DNA of 64,000 nt, taken from Cryptomeria japonica. Taxonomy: Eukaryota; Streptophyta; Pinopsida; Cupressales; Cupressaceae. The notes beneath the pieces are model-generated. The model was given only the letters and a program-made list of their open reading frames with translations. It had not been told where the DNA came from and made no database searches. Location: assembly GCF_030272615.1 (NCBI RefSeq), contig NC_081412.1, positions 684,270,583 through 684,334,582 of the forward strand. Reading direction: 5' to 3'. Below, piece after piece: positions 56,833 through 64,000 of the stretch. Within the stretch, counting starts at the first letter, position 1. Each line of letters opens with the position of its first letter. The position numbers and the translations under genes are program-made.

Positions 56833-57400
56833 GTTTTTTATCATGATAAGCATATCATCTCATTTTTAGAGGGCACCAAAACCTTCTCAAATTTGTCCTT
56901 TGATGGTAATCATTCTTTGACAAGCCAACAAAATATAAAAGAAGAAGATAAAGAATCAGAGATTTTGCAACTAAAGGGAAATACTATTCCTAAGGGATTA
57001 GTCACTCTTGAGAGTCTCTTTGATAAGAATGATCAGTTTGTAAAGAATGATGAAAAGAAGCCCTCAAGTTCTCTAGATACAGAGAAAGTAAATATTGGTT
57101 TTGAAAATGATCCCAAGATGGTTTTTATTGGAAAATGCTTGACTCACAAAGAAAGAAAAGTCATCATTGATTTGTTGAATAGCTATATTGATGTATTCGC
57201 ATGGTGCTATAATGATCTCAAAGTGTTTATGAATGGCGAATTTAAGCATAATATTCCTCTTAAGCCTGATTCACCCCCATTCAGGCAAAAACAAAGGCAA
57301 TTCAATCCAAAGATAGCAAGTGCAATTTTTGCGGAAGTAGATAAAATGTTAAAGGCTAAAATCATTTACCCAATCCATCATTCCACAGTGTTGGTGTGGC
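56833..57400 (+). pseudogene. RT entrance region of the third gypsy element, truncated
   Basis: In the same frame as gag. SFLEGTKTFSNL, then an acidic linker, LTHKERKVIIDLLNSYIDVFAWCYNDL, HNIPLKPDSPPFRQKQRQFNP and KMLKAKIIYPIHHST are the typical stretch just before RT. The expected PVRKKNG segment does not follow, and the sequence becomes unrelated near 57390. Confidence 0.85.
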
Positions 57401-60239
57401 CTTGGGCCAATGGTGGTTGACTGTTACAATTAGGACAATGATCTCAAACACAATTTATAGTGATTATAACTCTAATGTCCCAATATACTTTTATATATTT
57501 TCACAAAACAAATAACAACCCAACCATAGCTATTAATAATATTTCCCCATAAAATGCATGCAAAACGTATCATCATTGATAGGATAACTGACTTGCATTT
57601 AGTAAGAGACTTCAATGAGTGGAGTTTCATGCTAAAAAGAGTAATTGCAATAAAGATATTGAAATCAACGAGACATTATGCATTCAAAAATCCATAAGGA
57701 AGATCTAATATTTATGAATGAAATTGCAAATCAATCTAAATTACATGTTTGATATCTTACTTATATCATGGCAACATTAAATGTATATATGCACTTAACA
57801 TACCTCTTTGCTTGTTTATTTGAGAATGTTGCTAGGAATTAATATATGATTGATACATTGATCTACACATGAATCACTTTTACTTTCCCGATACTTTCAT
57901 CCCTTGGTCAAGGCCACATACCCCCTAACACTTGAAGATTGTTTCCACCCTCATGATTACTTGAAGTCCATGCTCAAATCACACTAAATGACAATAGTTA
58001 GTACAAAAAAGTGACCATAGCCAAGGAAGCCCAAATTTACTCATACTCAACATAATAAGAAATAACTAAATCATCTGGACCATTACTCATAACATAACCT
58101 CTTTTTCACATCATGGAAGGCCAAAATTACAAGGATCACACTTCTTCGAAGCTTCAAAGGAGCCATTGTTCAGAGCCACCAAACTATCAACAAGAGTAGA
58201 ATCTATTAGGCTCATAAAATTTTAGGACATATAAAGAGTTGAATCAGAAGCGAGAAAAAAAAATGAAAAAGTGTTGAAATATAATCTTCACAATTCTATC
58301 ATCACGAGTGCAAACAATCTAGTGAGGAGGAAAAAGATGAATAGTGTGATGAAGATCAGAGCCATCCAATCTAGGAGGCATAATATGAGACTCTTTCTGA
58401 ACCAATTCTAAGGGCTATTATGATTTGAAGCTTCTCTTAAATCCTCACATTTTGTTGTCACATAATGAGGTAGAAGAGGTAGATTCAAAATCTTAGAATG
58501 AGGTCGATATATATATGGATGGTAATATATGAAAGGATATATGAAAGATATATGAAGGCCATGGTAGAGGAGAATATTTACTTCACACTAAGTGAAGTTA
58601 TGGAGGTAGTTGCCATTGATGTAAAGTGGGGAGTGTAAGGGATTCTTTGGATTCATGAAGAACATTAAGGAGAAAAGGTTAGTTATATAAAGGAAAAATA
58701 AAGAAAAAGGGAAGTGATAAAGAAGGGAGTAAGAAAATAGGGAAGAAAGTGAAGAAATAAAGATGGAGATCTAATTTATTTTGGTATGTATCCTCTACTA
58801 CTCTTTTTCTTGTTGAATGATTTTGCAATATTTTAAGAAGACTGCAAGGCATGGAATAATGATCATAAGGCATGAAGGAGCCATGTAAAGCACAAACCAT
58901 ACATATGAATACATCAAAGGCATGAATCATACATGTAAACCATGAATTAATACATAAATACACATAAGGTACAAGCATTTATGAGAAAGGTTCTCATGGA
59001 TTGGACATGCTGAAGACACATTGATCATGAAGCATACAATAGAGAGGTATTCATGGAATAGACATCTAAAAACATCTCATTCATGAAGTAACAAAATGAT
59101 AAAGAAAATGACAACTAATAAAAAAACTTACAAGGATGAGGCATATTCATAAATTTTGTAGTCCCCCCATGGATATCAACACTAGAAGCAACTCATACTA
59201 TTAGTGTACATACAAGAAAATATGGGAGTTCATTATACCTAGCAACTTGTGGTGTTGTTGTCCATGTTGGCTCTATTGGACCCTGCAATTAAGATTCAAT
59301 ATACATTATTCAATAAGATTAACTGTGCAACATATTGAAATATTGAAAAGTGTGTTATCTTGTTGAGCTTCGCTTGGTTTTGAGAATAGTTTAATATTCT
59401 CTACTTAATAGGGCTAACCATGTGAAGGTGGAAGCTCAATTGGCCCCTCCCCCCCCTAACATCACTCTAAATTCCCCATTAAGATCTTATAACATTCATT
59501 CATTCTTTCTACCATTAATAAAATATAACATTTATTCATTAATATCATATAACGTTCATTAACACATAACATTGATTAATATTAATTAGCACACAACATT
59601 CATCAATATTAATTAACACATATTATTAATAACCATTAATTAGCATATAATTACATTCATTATCAAATAAGGTAGATTACAATCATTTGTTTTTTTGTTT
59701 TATCTTTGAAGCTATGAAAAAACTAAGTGTAACATCGGTTTCTTCATCATTTCCCCCCTCTGCAGTTGTTCTGCCCTCTGTTCGTGATCTTGATGTATGC
59801 CTAGTCCTATACTGAGGATGATGACACTGAAGCGAAGGGGGGTCCTCTGCAATAACAAAGAAATGGGTTAAATTCAAAATATTTTTTATTATTGTTACAA
59901 GTATTTTATTAATTTAGAGAACATAACTGTTGCACTCTTTACCTGATGAGGCCACATAATTTTGTCTAGCCTCAACCTCAACATGTTGAACACCCTCTAG
60001 ATCATCTAGAGTTGAAATACTAAAGGTTACATTAATGCTGAACACCAATTGCAATTATATTTGTTTAAAGGAATAACAATGGTCCTCTGTACTTGATTGG
60101 GGAACATCAAATTCCTGATGTTGTGTACCCAAATCATGCTCCACTTGGTCACCACCGACTACATGCTCTAAAATATTAACAAAAAAGTTTACATTAATTA
60201 CTACTCTAATTTCAAATTAAGATGTTTAATTGTATTAAT
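57401..60239. other. Unassigned region
   Basis: AT-rich, no ORF or LTR that I can support. Near 59500-59660 there are irregular ATTAATTAGCACA/AACATTCAT-type short repeats. The stretch at 59440-59460 is a C-run. The short minus-strand ORF at 58679-58978 has no protein-like composition. Confidence 0.5.
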
Positions 60240-61013
60240 AACTACATAAATAAATTTGAATAGAAAATGAATACCTCCACTACTGAGATGCACATCCAAA
60301 CCTTCATGTGCAGGTGGTGTTCAACGATTAGCAGGCTGCATTCCATTGTCATGCACATTGTTATCATTGCTTGCCTATTTAAAACAAATATAGTCACTTT
60401 ATGTTGGAACTCAACATCAATTAAATTATTGGTAAAGCATTCAATTTGAAACAATTTCCATTTAGCATATTTACCTGTGTGACAAATGCACTCGAATATT
60501 GTGTATGCCCACTCAATTCTCGTAGATGATCAGCCATGACTATATAGCCTTGTTGGTAGGGAATTCTCTTGTCATCTTCTATGGGCGCTCTATTGAATTT
60601 AGAACCCTGTATTTTTTCTTGCATTGTTTGATTAAAAAAAACATTTGCAATTTATTAATATTTTGATGCATTATTTCATTTACATGAGATACTTACAATT
60701 CATGCAACAAGTTTCATATAACCACCAGAGCTGAGTTTGTGTTGCCCGTGCTTTTCTTGTCTTGCCTTGGTTGCCTTTAACATGTCACTCAATCTATAAA
60801 AAGATTGAAATATGTTAGATTATATAAATATAAAGAGTAATTAATTAGTACATAATTACATTCTTAATAGTATCTCATACCTTCTTTTGGCGTCTGATGG
60901 TGTATTTCCTTTTTTCCTTTCAATTCTCTCCTTGGCATCCAAAATTAGGTCCTTCCACTCTCTCTCTGGAATCTATTGGTATTTTGGATATGTTGCACTA
61001 GTTTTGTCATTAA
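60240..61013 (-). pseudogene. Possible exons of a plant transposase-like gene, cut by a copia insertion
   Basis: On the minus strand, protein-like blocks are separated by AT-rich, intron-like gaps: EREWKDLILDAKERIERKKG (near 60970-60910), RLSDMLKATKARQEKHGQHK (near 60795-60730) and GYIVMADHLRELSGHTQYSS (near 60570-60500). The KATKARQEKHGQHK type of block loosely resembles the conserved core of plant Ptta/En/Spm-type transposase-associated proteins. The 5' side ends at the copia LTR start. Weak evidence: it could be a host gene fragment. Confidence 0.3.
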
Positions 61014-62030
61014 TGTTAACACTTGTTAACACTTGTCAACACCTATCAGCACTGGAGATCTTTGGTTATGTTCACCGGCATGTTCAGTGACTTATGCACA
61101 ATCACCAGTATTTTGTTCACCGGAAGATTATATTGTTCACCGGTATTGAGGATGACTTGGAGATTACTTGGTTATGTCGAAGACATTTTTTGGACACTTG
61201 GTTTTGGTGATTTGGTTATTGGTCTAATCGAGTTTGCATATTTGTTGTTACCGGCAAATAGGTCTAGGTTATAGACCGACAAGCATCATCTATTCCAGAT
61301 CAGCATGACACATTATGGAGATGATCTGTTATTATTGTAAATGCATTGAGCTAATATAATGCATCGCATATTGATTCATATATAGTTGATTTTATTGTAA
61401 TATTCTTAGTGAGCCGACCTACATAATTGGTCTTAGGTTTTGGTATAAATGTAAGATCTCATTTGTGAGATTAATATGGGAATGTAATGTAATAAGGTAT
61501 ATGCAAATATAAGCAAAGCTATACATGTAGACATCATTTGAAGAATGAAGGAAGGTTTTTGAGAAGGCAATCAGAGCTTAACTGGTACTGAATCTAGCAT
61601 ATGAAGATGTTATTTTGAGCAATACATTATCATTGGATCTAATTATTCAATTATAGTCAGTGTGACTCCCATCTTGTGATTGAGCAGTGAGCTCTAGGTA
61701 GTTGGCCTTTCTACATGTGCAGACCCCATATTGTACACGTATACTATCTGTAGTAGTATCATCTGATTGTAGGTAAGGTTTCCCACCATGGTTTTTCCCC
61801 TTACAAGGTTTCCACGTACAAATATTTGTGTTATGTGTGTGGATGTCATTTGTCTTTCTATTTCATGCATTAAACTTTACCAGTACTGTAATTAACTATT
61901 AAACTGTCAACCGACATTAAGTTTGGTTTACTAGTATTATGCATTAAGTTTGGTTAAGTATAAATTGGATTGAAATTAATAGACAACTAATTCACCCCTG
62001 CCCCCTCTCAGTTGCCTTTGGGTCCTAACA
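61014..62030 (+). repeat. 5' LTR of the right-edge copia element
   Basis: Starts TGTTAACACTTG and ends ...GGTCCTAACA (1017 bp). TATA box TATAAAT at 61444-61450. The first ten bases are repeated at 61024, so the exact start could be either. The end is nearly the same as in family N. Confidence 0.82.
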
Positions 62031-62032
62031 AT

Positions 62033-62044
62033 TGGTATCAGAGC
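62033..62044 (+). other. Primer binding site, tRNA-iMet type (right-edge copia)
   Basis: TGGTATCAGAGC, two bases after the LTR. Confidence 0.95.
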
Positions 62045-62087
62045 CTAGTCCTCTTTTTGCAGAAGCTTAACAACTTGAGGAGATTCT

Positions 62088-63026
62088 ATGGCAACTAACT
62101 ATTTCAGGAAGGATAGTCTAAAGCTTGTTGGAACTAACTATGGTATATGGAAGATCAGAATGGATACAAAATTGAATTGCATTAGAAGAAACGTATGGGA
62201 TGTTACAAATAATGGCTATGTTGGTCCTACTCAAGGTCAACCTACTCCACCAACGTTGGCTAAAGATGAGGAAAATGATTTCAAAGCAAGAGAAGCACTT
62301 TTGAGTGCTCTATCAGATCAACAAGTCATGGGATTATCAGACAGATCTACTGATAAAGCTATTTGGGACAAATTAGAGACATTGAATGAAGGTGATACCA
62401 TAGTCAAAATTGCAAAAATGGAATTCTTCCGGGTCAGGTATAAAAATCTGAAAATGGAAGAAGATGAAAGGATTTATGCTTTTATGGAAAGAGTTAATGA
62501 AATTGTTTTGCATATACAATGTTGTGGAGGATCCTTAAGTGAAGATGAGATTGTTTCTAAAGTTTTAAGAGCATTGCCACCGGCATATAAAATGAAAGTA
62601 ACTGCTATTAATGAATTGAGAACAATGACTAATACATCAGTATCTAGAGACACTTTGGTTGGAAAACTTTTAGCTTTTGAACTTGAGGAATTTGGTCCTG
62701 TTGCTACTATTAAGATAGATTTAGCAATTAAAGAATCATCATCTACAACATCATCATCATCATTTGAGAAATCTAATTGGAAGGCACTCTATGCTAGAGA
62801 ACTTGAAGAAATCAGAAGGGAAAATGAAGAACTGGAAGAGCTTGAAGCACTATTCACAAGAAGAATGCCTAAAGGTCTAGTTGGAAGTAAGTTTGAAGGT
62901 AAAGCATCATTTAAATGTTTTAACTATAATAAAATTGGTCATACGGCATCTAGGTGTCCTTATAGACATGCAAGATTGAGAGAAGAAGCTAAACGAACAT
63001 ATATGCCTAACTTTGATTATCATTAA
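62088..63026 (+). CDS. gag: Gag of the right-edge copia element
   Basis: 312 codons from ATG 62088. The N-terminal part has the copia gag pattern (LVGTNYGIWKIRMDTKL, ALSDQQVMGL, AIWDKLETL and the YAFMERVNEIV helix, UBN2-like). An acidic coiled segment (EELEEIRRENEELEELEAL-like, near residues 240-255) follows. The zinc knuckle at residue ~277 reads C-x2-Y-x4-H-x4-C: the second Cys is Tyr (TGT to TAT), so it is defective. The TAA at 63024 interrupts the frame before the expected fusion to pol. Confidence 0.9.
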   Translation: MATNYFRKDSLKLVGTNYGIWKIRMDTKLNCIRRNVWDVTNNGYVGPTQGQPTPPTLAKDEENDFKAREALLSALSDQQVMGLSDRSTDKAIWDKLETLNEGDTIVKIAKMEFFRVRYKNLKMEEDERIYAFMERVNEIVLHIQCCGGSLSEDEIVSKVLRALPPAYKMKVTAINELRTMTNTSVSRDTLVGKLLAFELEEFGPVATIKIDLAIKESSSTTSSSSFEKSNWKALYARELEEIRRENEELEELEALFTRRMPKGLVGSKFEGKASFKCFNYNKIGHTASRCPYRHARLREEAKRTYMPNFDYH

Positions 63027-63076
63027 TACAAATTCAAGAAGAATAGAGACAAATCATGTTACCTCCTTGATGATGA

Positions 63077-64000
63077 GTAACTGATGATTCTGATGAGGAA
63101 CCGATAGACAATGGATGGGTTTTTGTTGCAATAACAGAAGATCAACCGACACCTATTGTACAACCGGTAGCGCAGGCCCTAGCAGCTAAAATTGAAGAAA
63201 AGGATGAATGGATCATTGATTCTGGATTTTCACATCATATTACTAGTGATAAGAGAAAATTCTTGACTTTTCAAGAATACAATGGAGGTCTAGTAAGATT
63301 TGGGGATGATAAAGCTTGTTTGATCAGAGGAAAAGGAACTATATCTTTTGATGGTAAGAACAATACTGATAATGTTTACTATGTTGAAGGTTTGAAGCAT
63401 AATCTTTTGAGTGTTGGTCAATTAGTTGAAAAAAGATTTCAATTACAATTCAAGAATGGTAAATGCAAAATCTTGAACAGAACTGGTTTGGAAATTGTAA
63501 CCGGTAATCAAACTAGAGGTAATATCTTTCACCTGAATAACAATGAGAAGACATGCTTGATTGCACATATTGATGAAAGCTGGTTTTGGCATAAGAGACT
63601 TTGTCATGTAAATTTTGATTGCATTGTGAAAATCAGTACAACTAAGGCAATAAGTGATTTACCTAAGATTGTTAAACCTCACAATCCGGTATGTAAGGAA
63701 TGTCAATTTGGAAAGCAAGTTAGAACATATTTCAAGAGTGCTCCAGAGAAATCTAACAATGTTCTTGATTTAATTCATACTGATTTATGTGGTCCAGCAA
63801 GAACTAGAAGTCTACAAGGAGATAGATATTTTATGCTAATCATTGATGACTATTCTAGAATGTGTTGGGTTAATTTTCTCAGGGAGAAATCACAATCTTT
63901 TGGGAAATTCAAATTATTCAAAGCAATGGTAGAGAATGAAACCGGCAAGAAAATCAAATGTTTGAGATTAGATCAAGGAGGTGAATTCACATCTAAGGAA
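63077..64000 (+). CDS. pol: Pol of the right-edge copia element: protease, pre-integrase, integrase start
   Basis: 308 codons with no stop, running off the window. Protease core WIIDSGFSHHITSD at 63209-63250 (the usual Cys after DSG is Phe). Pre-integrase zinc finger: H-x4-H in HKRLCH and C-x2-C in CKECQFGKQ. Integrase core: LIHTDLCGP (first Asp, codon 63782-63784) and RLDQGGEF (second Asp, 63971-63973; Gln replaces the usual Asn after it). It is one frame away from gag through a one-base loss near 63076. Start assigned by frame only. Otherwise looks intact. Confidence 0.88.

Larger units (their letters stand above)
53638..57400 (+). mobile_element. Third Ty3/gypsy element, 3'-truncated
   Basis: PBS, short leader ORF, gag, protease, RNase H-like domain and the first part of RT, all plus strand. 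From 54382 the frame is single. It stops matching gypsy sequence at about 57385-57400, inside the RT entrance (after AKIIYPIHHST), followed by unrelated DNA, so the 3' half is deleted. Confidence 0.86.
61014..64000 (+). mobile_element. Right-edge Ty1/copia element, 5' part
   Basis: 5' LTR, tRNA-iMet primer site, gag, protease and the integrase start are present, and the element leaves the window inside integrase. The pol frame is open from 63077 to the window end. It is the best-preserved coding sequence here. Confidence 0.92.

Noticed and set aside
58679-58978. Minus-strand ORF of 99 codons with hydrophobic tail
   Set aside because: The tail is low-complexity T/C-rich DNA. No start context, homology or neighbouring gene supports it.

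Overview
The window looks like nuclear DNA of a seed plant with a large, repeat-filled genome. A gymnosperm or another giant-genome plant is possible, but the sequence does not fix the species. I see no host gene, rRNA, tRNA, CRISPR array or bacterial-type operon. Almost everything recognisable is LTR retrotransposon, in several layers, plus old tandem repeats.

Layout. (1) 1-5575, minus strand: left-truncated copy of a pol-less, tRNA-iMet-primed LTR element (family N). (2) 5951-9380, plus: 5'-truncated Ty1/copia element with RT, RNase H and 3' LTR. (3) About 9381-34465, plus: an old Ty3/gypsy element (outer) with LTR-like leader, PBS, gag-like ORF, protease, G-patch, RT, two RNases H and integrase. 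(4) Nested in it at 11404-29595, minus: a complete 18.2-kb Ty3/gypsy element of Tat/Ogre type (inner) with 1451-bp LTRs, near-perfect TSD, PBS, PPT, a leader ORF and a single-frame gag-pro-RT-RH-aRH-INT. Between its pol and 3' LTR it carries a plant-mobile-domain (PMD) gene on the opposite strand, with its own TATA box and an intron. (5) 35100-36480: a second antisense PMD-like remnant downstream of the outer integrase. (6) 36797-37053 and 38487-39060: tandem repeats. (7) 39189-47147, plus: complete copy of family N with TSD GAATG. (8) 49578-52841: long broken ORF of unknown function ending just before an LTR. (9) 53637-57400: 5' half of a third gypsy element with an RNase H placed before the RT. 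(10) 60240-61013: possible transposase exons, cut by (11) a right-edge Ty1/copia element, 61014 to the end of the window.

How it fits together. The outer gypsy is older than the inner one, because removing the inner element plus one TSD leaves one open frame across the junction. Family N has no enzymes. It shares its PBS and LTR 3' end with the copia element at the right edge, so a copia-type machinery probably moved it. Coding decay is dominated by C-to-T stops (CAG to TAG, CAA to TAA, CGA to TGA), the pattern expected of cytosine-methylated repeats. The most unusual objects are the intron-bearing antisense PMD gene with its clusters of a TAGCGCRT motif, the five-zinc-knuckle/ORF B family N, and the unidentified ORF at 49578-52841.
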